From Paludisphaera borealis (GTDB lineage Bacteria > Planctomycetota > Planctomycetia > Isosphaerales > Isosphaeraceae): a stretch of DNA of 64,000 bases. The notes beneath the pieces are model-generated. The model had not been told where the DNA came from. It saw only the letters and a program-made list of their open reading frames with translations, and searched no databases. This document shows positions 27,852 through 36,051 of this stretch, piece by piece; position 1 is the first letter of the stretch; every line of letters starts with the position of its first letter. The DNA lies in contig NZ_CP019082.1 in the NCBI RefSeq assembly GCF_001956985.1, forward strand, positions 5,518,001 to 5,582,000, written 5' to 3'. The translations under genes and the position numbers were made by a program.

Positions 27852-28310
27852 TCAGCGGCGGTAGGACAGCTCGGATTTGATGATCTCGACGAACCGTCGC
27901 CAGAGCCGCGCCAGGGGCGTGGGCTCGGCCTCGCCGTCTTCGATGTTTCGCATCACCTGGTTGGGTAGCACGTGGATGACGAGTTTGAGATTCTCCTCAC
28001 TCAACTGTCGGAGGTCGACGTCGTCGAGGAAGAAACCGGTCAGGGGGTTGCGATTCTGGGTGAAGGCCAACGTGACCGCCCCCTTCCGATCGCCGTCGAG
28101 CCAGACCCGGGCCGAATCGCCGGCCCCCACGTCGCCGAGTGCGATCTTCGTCTCGCCGAAGCCGACCACCAGATTCTCAAGCGTCGTATCGCCGTCGTTG
28201 ACCACCTCGACCGCCGCCCTCGACCCGTGATTCATCCAGACGACGACCTCGAACCCGACCGCCAGCAAGGCGACCGCGCCGATCAGGAGCATCCATTTTC
28301 GTCTCGTCAT
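27852..28310 (-). CDS. Small membrane-anchored protein of unknown function
   Basis: A 152-residue protein from the ATG at 28310; residues 4-24 (RKWMLLIGAVALLAVGFEVVVW) form an N-terminal membrane helix. The exterior part, AVEVVNDGDTTLENLVVGFG and VWLDGDRKGAVTLAF, looks like a small beta-sandwich; the end (LARLWRRFVEIIKSELSYRR) is a basic helix. No recognisable family. It is the last gene before a repeat-rich island and is 50 bases upstream of thpR on the same strand. Earlier in-frame starts exist up to 28391 but precede the repeat-derived region and are less likely. Confidence 0.6.
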   Translation of the reverse strand: MTRRKWMLLIGAVALLAVGFEVVVWMNHGSRAAVEVVNDGDTTLENLVVGFGETKIALGDVGAGDSARVWLDGDRKGAVTLAFTQNRNPLTGFFLDDVDLRQLSEENLKLVIHVLPNQVMRNIEDGEAEPTPLARLWRRFVEIIKSELSYRR

Positions 28311-28427
28311 GGTGTCGTCCGTCTCGGCTTCAATCCACATCTCGCGGGGGAGACGATCAATCAAGATCCCGCGCGGAGAACCGGCTGGCAAGACAAGTGT
28401 CGTCGGATTAACCGCCTCGCCCTCCCC

Positions 28428-29015
28428 GGAAATTGGCTTCGTTCGCGCCGAAACCGCCTCGCGCGGTCGTTCTGAGTTCGGAAACTCGCGCCTCGCCGCT
28501 CACCGTCGAGCATGGCCGACCCACTCAGACTCCTCCGCCGAGATCAGCTTCGTTCGCGCCGAAATCACGCCGTTTTCCTCGTCTCGGCCCCCTCCCGGCG
28601 CGAGCCCAACCGGCCGGAAACGGACCTGGCGCGATCGGCCCAACCGGCTCCGACGTCGTCCCGAAATTGGCTTTGATCGTCCTGGCGCATTCGCCCTTTT
28701 CGTCGACGTAACCATCATGATTGGAAGGGTTTCGTTGTCATCGGTCGATTGGCTTCGTTCGCGCCGAAAGCCCTGGTTTCTCCGCTTCGCTCACGACCTC
28801 GACGGCTTCGGAACACTCGCCTTCGAGATCGATCCCGCCTTCGGGCGGATTGGGTCCGTTCGTGCGCCGTCTCCAACTCGAAGGAGCTGACGCCGTTGGC
28901 TTCGTTCGGCGCGTTTCTCGCACCGCGAGTCCTCAGGCCGCCTCACGGCGAGATTGGCTTCGTTCGCGCCGCTTCGACTCGACTGAGCCGACCATCGCCG
29001 TTGGCTTGATCTGAA
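28428..29015 (+). repeat. Array of eight irregularly spaced ~20-base repeats (core GATTGGCTTCGTTCGCGCCG)
   Basis: Copies begin near 28432, 28543, 28666, 28748, 28848, 28895, 28953 and 29000. Four are near-perfect (for example AATTGGCTTCGTTCGCGCCG at 28431-28450 and GATTGGCTTCGTTCGCGCCG at 28748-28767); the others diverge (GGCTTTGATCG, GATTGGGTCCGTTCGTGCG). Start-to-start distances range from about 47 to 123 bases. Spacing is too irregular and the copies too variable for a CRISPR array. All copies point the same way. In one frame each reads IGFVRAE or a variant, but the frame shifts between copies, so this is not a coding repeat. Confidence 0.75.
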
Positions 29016-29049
29016 AATAGCTCGTGGGACGATCGGGGAGCGAAATACA

Positions 29050-29182
29050 AGCCCGAAGCGCCAGCGAGTGAATTTCCGGTCGCCCAGCGGGGAATTCACT
29101 CGCTGGCGCTTCGGGCTACCATTCGGAGGCCGCCCGCGTGACTCCTCGTCAGCTCATTTTCCTGAGGTCGGTCGCCCCAAAC
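29050..29182. repeat. Composite element: hairpin repeat A1 plus decayed repeat B tail
   Basis: Arms 29050-29074 (AGCCCGAAGCGCCAGCGAGT...) and 29093-29117 are perfect reverse complements over 25 bases with an 18-base loop. About 20 bases later, 29140-29182 (CATTTTCCTGAGGTCGG... CCCCAAA) is a decayed reverse copy of repeat B. The same A-then-B arrangement, better preserved, is at 39012-39153. Confidence 0.8.
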
Positions 29183-29389
29183 TGGAGCATGCCGATTCGT
29201 TCGTCCCGATTTTCAAGAATTCCACCGCCTTCATTGGAGCGGTCCCGTGCATCGCCCTCGTCCGCAACCGAGATGTCAAAGAGCCCGTGGACCGCGAGGG
29301 TCTACCTCTAATTTACGACGTGTGACGGGTCGCTGAGGAAATACCCGGCGGGGAATCCGCTCCGCGCGTGCATGGTCCCGATATTCCTC

Positions 29390-29467
29390 TCCGCGTCCTC
29401 CGAATCCTCCGTGGTAAATCGTCCCGACGTCCAAAGAAACTCACCACGGAGGACCGGAGAACGCGGA
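29390..29467. repeat. Imperfect inverted repeat (ACCACGGAGGA type)
   Basis: Left arm TCCGCGTCCTCCGAATCCTC-CGTGGT (29390-29415) pairs with right arm ACCACGGAGGACCGG-AGAACGCGGA (29443-29467) with few mismatches and a ~27-base loop. Palindromes of the CACGGAGGA type are scattered in many bacterial genomes; only one copy was noticed here. Confidence 0.65.
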
Positions 29468-29621
29468 CGGAAGACGACTCAGTCGATCATCTGGGAGCGG
29501 CCGTCTCTCAGATGCGGGACGTTGAAGTTGAGGGCTCATTCGGGGATCTGATGGCTTGAGGCGGTCTTTTTTGTAGGCTGGGCGTCGGTCGTCAAACCCA
29601 TTTATCCGGGAAGGATGTCGC

Positions 29622-30458
29622 ATGCTGATGCACACGGTCCTGCTTACCTCGCTGGGGCTCGCATGGGCGGGCCCGACTTCGACGGCGGATCGGGCGCTGT
29701 TCTTCGCCGAAGGGTTCGAGGATGCGAAGTCTGCGAGCCGAGGTTGGTACGACGGGAGCCGCTTCGTGCTGTCGGATGATGCGGTCGTCGGGAAGCACGC
29801 CGTCCAGTACCACTTTCCGAAAGGGAAGCTGATCCCGTCCGACTCATCGGGAGTCCGTCATTCCATCGAGCCGTCCGAGGTCGTCTACCTGCGGTTCCAC
29901 CTCAAGCTGTCGCCGAACTGGTCGTGGACGAACAAGCCCTATGGTCCGCATCTGCTCCACTTCATGACGACCGAGAACGACAAGTACCACGGACCAGCCG
30001 CCAGTCACCTGACGCTCTACATCGAGCCGGTCAACGGCAAGCTGCGGCTGGCGACGCAGGACATCCAGAACAAGGACGCGCCACACGGCTTGAGCCAAGG
30101 ACCGCTCAAGGGGGGCTACAACGGGCGGTTCTTCGACAGCCAGGACGTCCTGTTCGACGACGGGAAATGGCACTGCGTCGAGGCGATGTTCAAGCTCAAC
30201 AGCCTGGACATGGCTCGGGACGAGCCGAATCGCGATGGTGAGCTTCGAGGCTGGGTCGATGGGAAGCTCGTCATCGAGCGAACCGACGTGGTGTTCCGAT
30301 CGACCGACTTCCCGAAGATGAAGTTCAACCAGTTCTTGATGACGCCGTACTTCCATCACGGCGTCCCGCACGATCAGACGCTCTGGATCGACGAGCTGGC
30401 CGTGGGCGCGAAGCGGATCGGGGCCGCAAACCAACCCGTCGACAGCCCCTCCCCGTGA
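29622..30458 (+). CDS. Secreted concanavalin-like (LamG/polysaccharide-lyase-like) protein
   Basis: A 278-residue protein with a short signal peptide (MLMHTVLLTSLGLAWAGPTS) and GGAAGG seven bases before the ATG. FFAEGFED, VGKHAVQYHFPKG, VYLRFHLKLSPNW, ASHLTLYIEPVNGKLRLATQ, GKWHCVEAMFKLNS, LRGWVDGKLVIERTDVVFR and LWIDELAVGAKRIG follow the strand order of concanavalin A-like jelly rolls found in LamG domains and some polysaccharide lyases (the GKWHCVEAMFKLN and WIDELAVG elements are typical). It is probably exported and binds or cleaves a polysaccharide; no catalytic residues can be assigned. It converges with the sigma factor gene 22 bases away. Confidence 0.65.
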   Translation: MLMHTVLLTSLGLAWAGPTSTADRALFFAEGFEDAKSASRGWYDGSRFVLSDDAVVGKHAVQYHFPKGKLIPSDSSGVRHSIEPSEVVYLRFHLKLSPNWSWTNKPYGPHLLHFMTTENDKYHGPAASHLTLYIEPVNGKLRLATQDIQNKDAPHGLSQGPLKGGYNGRFFDSQDVLFDDGKWHCVEAMFKLNSLDMARDEPNRDGELRGWVDGKLVIERTDVVFRSTDFPKMKFNQFLMTPYFHHGVPHDQTLWIDELAVGAKRIGAANQPVDSPSP

Positions 30459-30480
30459 GCCTGATTCTTCACAGTGTCGA

Positions 30481-32199
30481 TCAGGACGGGCCGGCCGGGT
30501 CGAGCATGATGTTGGGGATTTCGATCTTCTCCAGACCCCTGGTCTGGACGAGGAATTGCTTGATTTGGTCAGGAAGGAGATCGAATTCCATGTTGAGTTG
30601 TTGGAAGCTCGGAACGCCAAGTCCTGAGTGGTTCCTCGCAGGGTGCTCCACGTCATTCTGGTCGATCGCCACGACTCGGAACGGTTTATCGTCCGGGAAG
30701 TTATGGGTGATCGTCCACTTCGTTCCCTTCTCGGTTGCGATCGCTTCACTGGTGATGAAGCTCGGTCCGCTGATAGAGCCCGAGGCGGATTCGGATTTGC
30801 CGAACATGCGCATGGTCTTCCAGGGACTTGTATGAACCTGGAAATAGATCGTGCAGGATTTCCTCTCTCGTTCGAAGAGGACGGTCGACTCGCTCAGATC
30901 GGGCACGGCTTTGCCGTTGCGCTTCGCGATGCCCTTGGAGACCTGTTGGCCGTAATGAATCGACCACATGTGCTCCAATCCGGCAGGCACACCCGAGATG
31001 CGCACCACGATCGAGCGAGCAACGAACGATTCGTCCGAACTGGGTTTTGCGCTTGACGTACCGCTTCGCACCACGACCGAACGAGCACCGCGCAGGTCGC
31101 CCGAACTGATTTTTGCGTCGGACGGGTCGCACGGCGGCTGTTCCAGAGGAGTGCCGTTTGGGTGCCACCAGGTGCGAGGTCCGGAAGGGTGGGTGGAAAC
31201 CCCGACGACCTCGATGGTCGCTCCGTTGGGGAGGCTCTTGACCCATCGAGAATCCATCGCGACAGGCCGGTTCGGCTTGTCCTGGGGCCTCGTCCCGATC
31301 GCAGGGGACTGCGAACTGGAAACGCGGCGTTGCGGCGGGAGCTGCGTCATACCGGCGGCCGTCAGGCCGAGCGCGACGACCGCGCCTGCCGCCGCAAGGC
31401 CGATTTTCTCCAATGCCATCATCTTCAGCACTCCTTCGAACAAGGTTGTGACTGTCGGTGGGATGACGCCAACGCCGAGGGAGGCCGCCGCGCGGACGGT
31501 CGATTTCACGATCACGGGAGGGACGGCTGCGCGGGATTCGGCGGCGACGGTCGCGAGCACGCTTGGCGTGAGCCCTCGACGAACGAGGCTCCGTCGCAAA
31601 CGCAGTCGGCCTCGGGCCAGCCGGCTCTTGATCGTCGCCGTCGGCCAGTCGAGCTGGCGGGCGGCCTGGTCGTAGGTCATGCCCTGGAGGTAGCAAAGCT
31701 CGATCGGGCAGCGATATTTCAACGGGAGCCGGTCGACCTCCTCGTTCAAGGCGTCGCCGATTTCCCGCCTCTCGACGTCGACCGCCGGATCGGTCGGCGC
31801 GTCGGGTGCGGAGAGGCCGGGCCGATTCGCGCGACGTTCCGTCTCGAAGCGTGCTCGACGCGCCACGCGATGGGCGACGCCGTAGAGCCAGCGGCCGAGG
31901 GACTCGTCCACGCGCACCGATCCGGCCCGGCGAACGAGCACGAGGAACGTGGCCTGGAACGCGTCCTCCGCTTCATGATTGTCGCGAAGAACCCGGCGGC
32001 AGACGCCCCATACCATCGCCCCGTGGCGGTCGACCAGCGACGCGAAGGCGATCTCGGCCGCCGCGGCCGATTCCGACGACTCGGCGCGCTTGGCCGCGAA
32101 CCGCCGCAGCAGTTGGCTGTCGGTCAAGCCCGTCGTCGTCCCCTCGGCGAACAGGGTTCGTAACTGCCGCAGCGCGGAGGCGGGTTGTCGGTTTGCCAT
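30481..32199 (-). CDS. ECF sigma factor with transmembrane segment and C-terminal extracytoplasmic domain
   Basis: A 572-residue protein. The first ~210 residues are an ECF sigma factor: region 2 with LVDRHGAMVWGVCRRVLRDN, EAEDAFQATFLVLVRRAG and WLYGVAHRVARRAR, and region 4 with LPLKYRCPIELCYLQGMTYD and TATIKSRLARGRLRLRRSL. A hydrophobic helix (KIGLAAAGAVVALGLTAAGM, about 265-285) follows, then ~285 residues with two direct repeats of a short motif (DAKISSGDLRGARSVVVRSG and similar), likely outside the membrane. Such fused sigma factors are a planctomycete speciality: a sensor domain is attached directly instead of a separate anti-sigma protein. The signal is unknown. Confidence 0.88.
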   Translation of the reverse strand: MANRQPASALRQLRTLFAEGTTTGLTDSQLLRRFAAKRAESSESAAAAEIAFASLVDRHGAMVWGVCRRVLRDNHEAEDAFQATFLVLVRRAGSVRVDESLGRWLYGVAHRVARRARFETERRANRPGLSAPDAPTDPAVDVERREIGDALNEEVDRLPLKYRCPIELCYLQGMTYDQAARQLDWPTATIKSRLARGRLRLRRSLVRRGLTPSVLATVAAESRAAVPPVIVKSTVRAAASLGVGVIPPTVTTLFEGVLKMMALEKIGLAAAGAVVALGLTAAGMTQLPPQRRVSSSQSPAIGTRPQDKPNRPVAMDSRWVKSLPNGATIEVVGVSTHPSGPRTWWHPNGTPLEQPPCDPSDAKISSGDLRGARSVVVRSGTSSAKPSSDESFVARSIVVRISGVPAGLEHMWSIHYGQQVSKGIAKRNGKAVPDLSESTVLFERERKSCTIYFQVHTSPWKTMRMFGKSESASGSISGPSFITSEAIATEKGTKWTITHNFPDDKPFRVVAIDQNDVEHPARNHSGLGVPSFQQLNMEFDLLPDQIKQFLVQTRGLEKIEIPNIMLDPAGPS

Positions 32200-32316
32200 G
32201 ATCGTCGGCCCTGCGTCGAGGCGGATTTCCTTCCCGTCGACACTACCATGCGGGAAGTCGCGGACTCGGCCCCGTTTTTTGTTTCGAAAGTTCGGGCGTC
32301 CGGAGCCGAGCTTCGC

Positions 32317-32931
32317 TCAGAACGAGCAGCCCGAGACCATCTCCGTCGGCGCACCTTCGGTTGCGAGCGGGACTTCGCCGAGTCCTGTGAGCCGCGCGAG
32401 GCGCGCACCGATCTCGGTCAGGGTCGACGCCGAATAGCCGGGCCAAAGCTCTGCAATCGCCCCGCCGGGCGCGACGAGCATCACGTAGGCGGAGCGCTCG
32501 GCTTCGCAGGCCGTGATGATCCGCTTGTCGGGATCGGCCAGGATCGGGTGGCGGGCGCCGTGGCGGGCGGACCAGTCGCGGGCTGTGGCGAGGTCGCCGT
32601 CGATGACGCCGAGGAACGAGGCCCGCGCGCCGTAGGCGGCCTGAAGCGCCTGGAAATACGGGTCGGCCGACTCGCTGCACGGACAGCCGTCCTGGATGAA
32701 GATCAAGACGAGCGGGCGGTCGATCGCCTCCGTCGCCGGCGCGTGGGATCGGCCGTCCGACCCGATCGCCTCCAGCGAGGTCACGCGCCGGCCGGTCGCC
32801 GCGCCGGCGGCGGTTCTCATGGTCGGTGTGACCGGGTGGTAGGGGGCCGCGGGCTTCAACGCGGCGACGGTCAGCACCACCAGGCCGGCGAGGATCAACA
32901 GTCCGGAAGCCTTGACCCTGGTCGTCATCAT
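32317..32931 (-). CDS. Exported thioredoxin-fold (AhpC/TSA-like) redoxin
   Basis: A 204-residue protein. The start (ATG at 32931) overlaps the stop of the MFS gene (ATGATGA), so it is translationally coupled. Residues 7-24 (GLLILAGLVVLTVAALKP) form a signal or anchor. LVLIFIQDGCPCSESADPYFQ is a peroxiredoxin-like active site with CPC; RHPILADPDKRIITACEAERSAYVMLVAPGGAI is the following thioredoxin-fold half including the cis-Pro-equivalent region. The last residues are GCSF. It probably reduces or oxidises an exported thiol partner. An operon with a transporter and a divergent TetR gene suggests a stress or export function (inference). Confidence 0.75.
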   Translation of the reverse strand: MMTTRVKASGLLILAGLVVLTVAALKPAAPYHPVTPTMRTAAGAATGRRVTSLEAIGSDGRSHAPATEAIDRPLVLIFIQDGCPCSESADPYFQALQAAYGARASFLGVIDGDLATARDWSARHGARHPILADPDKRIITACEAERSAYVMLVAPGGAIAELWPGYSASTLTEIGARLARLTGLGEVPLATEGAPTEMVSGCSF

Positions 32932-34223
32932 CCCAGCGCCGGCTCGGGCGAGGGGTCGAGCAGAACGTCTTCGACCGGCTCCGTGCGAGTGCGGCCGATC
33001 TGGAGGACGAACGCGGCGGTGATCAGGCAGAGGGCCCCCGAAGTGAGGAAGGCGCGCTGATAGTCGCCGGTCCACGACCGGATCGCGCCCGCGCCGAGCG
33101 CGGCCGAGGCGGCGCCGATCTGGTGGGCCGCCACGATCCAGCCGAACATCACCCCGGCGCGGGCCCTGCCGAAGGCGTCGGCCGTCAGCCGGACCGTCGG
33201 CGGCACGGTCGCGATCCAGTCCAGTCCGTAGATCAACGCGAAGATCGGCAGGCCCCACGAGGCCGGTCCCAGGACCACGGGCAGGAACACGAGGGCCAGG
33301 CCGCGAAGCCCGTAGTACCAGCAGAGCAGCAGCCGGTTGTCGAGGCGATCCGACAGCCACCCCGAGGCCGTCGTCCCCACAAGGTCGAACAAACCCATCG
33401 TCGCCAGCAGGCCGGCGGCCTGGACCTCTGGGATGCCGTAGTCGAGGCAGGCCGGGATCAGGTGGGTTCCGACCAGCCCGTTGGTGCTGGCCCCGCAGAC
33501 GAAGAAGCTGCCGGCGAGGAGCCAGAAATCGAGAGAGCGGAGGCCGTCTCGCAGGGCCGAAAGAGCGTCGGCCACCGGGTTCGACGCGACCGGAACCGCC
33601 TCTTCCATGTCAAGCCGGGCGCCGTAAGGCCGCAAGCCGACGTCCGACGGTTGATCGCGCAGGAAGAGAGCGACGAGCGGGATCACCAGGGCCGACGCGC
33701 CCGCGACCAGCAGCGAGACCGGCCGCCAGCCGAGCGTCTGGACGATCCACGCCAGGAGCGGCAAGAAGACCATCTGGCCGGTGGCCGCGCTCGCCGTCAG
33801 CGCTCCAAGCACCAGGCCGCGGCGCTCCACGAACCAGCGGTTGACGACCGTCGCGGCCAGCACCATCGCGGTCATGCCCGTCCCGCCGCCGACGACCACG
33901 CCCCAGAGGAAAATCATCTGCCAGGCGGCCGTCATCCGCGTCGTCAACGTCACGCCGGTCGTCACGACGACCAGCGAGATCAGCACCGTCTTCCTCAAAC
34001 CCAGGCGACCCATGAGCGCCGCCGCGAACGGCCCGATCAGGCCGTAGAGGACCAGGTTCACCGAGATCGCCAGCGAGATCGTCGCCCGGCTCCAGCCGAA
34101 CTCCTGCTCCAGCGGGACGATCAACACCCCGGGCGCGGAGCGGACCCCGGCCGTCGCCAGCAGGACCAGGAACGTGACCCCGGCGACGATCCAGGCGTAA
34201 TGGAGCGATCCCCGCGTCGACAT
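32928..34223 (-). CDS. MFS transporter (monocarboxylate/oxalate-formate antiporter type)
   Basis: About 431 residues from the ATG at 34223 (an upstream ATG at 34232 adds three). Twelve hydrophobic segments can be traced. HYAWIVAGVTFLVLLATAGVR, FGWSRATISLAISVNLVLYG and GWRPVSLLVAGASALVIPL resemble the MCT/OFA subfamily, where FGWSRATIS-like TM1-2 loops are common. Likely substrates are small carboxylates (family inference). It is followed, with a four-base overlap, by a redoxin gene, and is divergent from a TetR-family regulator across a ~105-base spacer that probably contains the promoters of both and the operator. Confidence 0.82.
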   Translation of the reverse strand: MSTRGSLHYAWIVAGVTFLVLLATAGVRSAPGVLIVPLEQEFGWSRATISLAISVNLVLYGLIGPFAAALMGRLGLRKTVLISLVVVTTGVTLTTRMTAAWQMIFLWGVVVGGGTGMTAMVLAATVVNRWFVERRGLVLGALTASAATGQMVFLPLLAWIVQTLGWRPVSLLVAGASALVIPLVALFLRDQPSDVGLRPYGARLDMEEAVPVASNPVADALSALRDGLRSLDFWLLAGSFFVCGASTNGLVGTHLIPACLDYGIPEVQAAGLLATMGLFDLVGTTASGWLSDRLDNRLLLCWYYGLRGLALVFLPVVLGPASWGLPIFALIYGLDWIATVPPTVRLTADAFGRARAGVMFGWIVAAHQIGAASAALGAGAIRSWTGDYQRAFLTSGALCLITAAFVLQIGRTRTEPVEDVLLDPSPEPALG

Positions 34224-34328
34224 GGCTCCCAATCTCCTCTCACCCCTTGATCCCGGTGGCCCGCTTCAGGGATGATGTTACGGACGGGTCTGTCTCATGT
34301 CAATTCGGTTGCGAGGGAGGCGAGAGCA
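34224..34328. promoter_or_regulatory. Divergent promoter region between MFS and TetR genes
   Basis: A ~105-base spacer between divergent start codons. By analogy with TetR-family pairs it should contain the promoters of both genes and the regulator's operator. No palindrome was confidently recognised, so this is inferred from gene layout only. Confidence 0.4.
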
Positions 34329-34904
34329 TTGGAACCCGCGAAGACGGCGCGCGAGCGTGTCCTCGACGTAGCGACGGACCTGTTTTACCGCGAGGGGGTT
34401 CGCGCGGTGGGAATCGACACGATCATCGCGCGGTCGGGCGTGGCGAAGATGAGCTTGTACCGCAACTTCGCCTCCAAGGACGACTTGGTGGTCGCCTACC
34501 TGGAGGAGCGGAACCGGCGGTTCTTCGCCTGGTGGGATCGCGCGACGGGGGCGGACGACGACCCCCGCGAGCGGTTGTGGAACCTGATCGCGGCCACGAT
34601 CGAGAAGGTGCGACACCCCGAGCACCGGGGGTGCCCGTTCCTGAACACGTCGACCGAGTTTCCCGACGCCGGCCACCCCGCGCACGCGGTGATCGCGGCC
34701 CACAAAGGCGAGGTCCGGGCGCGGCTGCTCGACCTGTGCGGCCGTCTGGGGGCGTCGCGGCCGGAGGTGTTGACGGAACAGTTGATCGTCTTGATGGACG
34801 GCGTGTACGCGTTCCCGCAGTCGTTCTCCGACCCGAACGCCGCGTCGGCCGTTCGCGAGGCGGCCGCCACCCTGATCAAGGCCCAGACGGCCAAGACCCG
34901 CTGA
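34329..34904 (+). CDS. TetR/AcrR-family transcriptional regulator
   Basis: About 191 residues from the TTG at 34329, chosen because GAGGGAGG (34313-34320) lies eight bases upstream; an ATG at 34272 would add 19 residues and overlap the spacer. The N-terminal helix-turn-helix is clear: ARERVLDVATDLFYREGVRAVGIDTIIARSGVAKMSLYRNFASKDDLVVAYL. The C-terminal ~130 residues are the variable ligand domain with CPFLNTSTEFPDAGHPAH, a motif often seen in regulators of small-aromatic or thiol stress responses. Divergent orientation suggests it represses the MFS-redoxin operon (inference). Confidence 0.85.
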   Translation: MEPAKTARERVLDVATDLFYREGVRAVGIDTIIARSGVAKMSLYRNFASKDDLVVAYLEERNRRFFAWWDRATGADDDPRERLWNLIAATIEKVRHPEHRGCPFLNTSTEFPDAGHPAHAVIAAHKGEVRARLLDLCGRLGASRPEVLTEQLIVLMDGVYAFPQSFSDPNAASAVREAAATLIKAQTAKTR

Positions 34905-35086
34905 AACGCGACGCGCAAGCCTCGATCGGCGGTCGAATCATCCTGGTCCTGTCGATTGCGATCAACGAGATTCGAAAATTACGCAGATCTTTCTTGCAGG
35001 CGCCAAGGGTGGGTTGTACTGTCTTTGGGATCAGGCTCTCGCACTGGTAGGCCCCTCAGATCCAACACACAGTCAATAATCCGGTG

Positions 35087-35545
35087 ATGATGCAAACGGC
35101 CGCCTCGATGCGATCGGCACGGTTTGGGACGACGGCGCTTCTCGCGCTGGCGGCCCTCGCCCTGATTGCGCCGACACCGGCGCAAGCCGGTTGCAAGGGG
35201 CACGGGGTCGCCCGGACGCGCGACCCCGCATTAGCCGGCCTGGATGAGTTGTGGGACGCCGGGGCGTTGGCCGAACTCGCGCAGTCCGGCCCCGCAAGGT
35301 CCAATCCGGCCGACGCGCCGGTACCGTGCTCCGGGGCCTTTTGCTCGGGCAGTCCGGCCGTTCCCTCGGCCCCGCTCGTCGCGCCGATCGACGGCCACGG
35401 CCTGTGGGCGAATTGGATCGACCGGCCCGAATCACGCGAGCTGAATTCCCAGCCCCTTCCGTTCGACGAGTCCCAGCTTCTCCCTTCCTACTGCGGGCTC
35501 TCCGTCTTCCACCCTCCCCGATCGGCCGCCCCGGCGTCTGTCTGA
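35087..35545 (+). CDS. Small secreted protein of unknown function
   Basis: A 152-residue protein from the ATG at 35087 (GTG just before is an alternative). A signal peptide ends at AQAG (about residue 34): RFGTTALLALAALALIAPTPAQA. The mature part has three to four Cys residues (CKGHG, PCSGAFCSG, SYCGL) and is otherwise low in recognisable structure. No family was identified. It stands alone on the plus strand between a regulator and a repeat-rich spacer. Confidence 0.5.
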   Translation: MMQTAASMRSARFGTTALLALAALALIAPTPAQAGCKGHGVARTRDPALAGLDELWDAGALAELAQSGPARSNPADAPVPCSGAFCSGSPAVPSAPLVAPIDGHGLWANWIDRPESRELNSQPLPFDESQLLPSYCGLSVFHPPRSAAPASV

Positions 35546-36051
35546 CGCTTCCGCGCTTGCGCGTTCAATGGGGTGATCCCGCGCTTCTCGCGCCCTTAGC
35601 ATCGGTCGAGGGAACTGCCCCCGAGGGGGCATGAGATCGGTTCATCCGAATCCGTGCCGTCCGGAATGAGCGCGGTTTGCTCGCGCGTCGCGGTTGGATA
35701 TCAATAATGCTGTTGCAAACAGCCTTCTCCCCCCGGGAGAAGGTGGCCGGAACGGCCGGATGAGGGTCGTCGGAATCATCAACGGATTTCGGACGCCGAG
35801 TCACGGGGCCGTCACGCAACGCGAACCGCTATGACCCTCATCCGCCCCTGCGGGGCGCCTTCTCCCGAGCGGAGAAGGCATGCTCGCGACAGTCTGCTTT
35901 GACGACCGACCACGATCCAATTGCACTCCCTGCGCGCCGCGCGGGCGTCTCTCCAACAGAGGTCGCCCACGGGGCCGATGATCGCCGTCCGCGCATTCCG
36001 AAGTCCACAATCGTCGCGCTTCATCATTCGTACAGGTAAAGAGAGGCTTTC
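35546..36051. other. Spacer of about 500 bases with dispersed element C2 and promoter of DUF1559 gene
   Basis: No gene is supported. Element C2 occupies about 35721-35896. The last ~60 bases before the DUF1559 start (ATTCGTACAGG and AAGAGAGG) are AT-richer and carry the ribosome-binding site of that gene. Confidence 0.6.
35721..35896. repeat. Dispersed palindromic element C, copy C2
   Basis: Left end AGCCTTCTCCCCCCGGGAGA with AGGTGGCCGGAACGGCCGGA and TGAGGG; right end, reversed, CCCTCATCCGCCCCTGCGGG with GGAGAAGGCATGCTCGCGAC-AG. The outer right sequence is the reverse complement of the outer left sequence of C1 (17134-17290), so the two elements are related over their whole length but in opposite orientation. 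The inner ~60 bases differ. Confidence 0.75.

Larger units (their letters stand above)
28311..29621. other. Repeat-rich, coding-poor island of 1.3 kb
   Basis: No convincing gene is seen. The island holds an array of eight short repeats (28428-29015), the perfect hairpin A1 with a decayed repeat B tail, and a third inverted repeat (29390-29467). Between 29183 and 29331 a stretch (HADSFVPIFKNSTAFIGAVP to IYDV, then TGA) looks somewhat protein-like and could be a gene remnant, but no family was recognised. Confidence 0.7.

Noticed and set aside
28309-29014. Overlapping small open frames (IGFVRAE-type peptides) in the repeat island
   Set aside because: The same short peptide recurs because the DNA repeat recurs; frames shift between copies and no ribosome-binding sites or domains support genes.
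28428-29015. Short repeats considered as a CRISPR array
   Set aside because: Spacing varies from about 47 to 123 bases, copies diverge strongly, and no cas-like gene is nearby.
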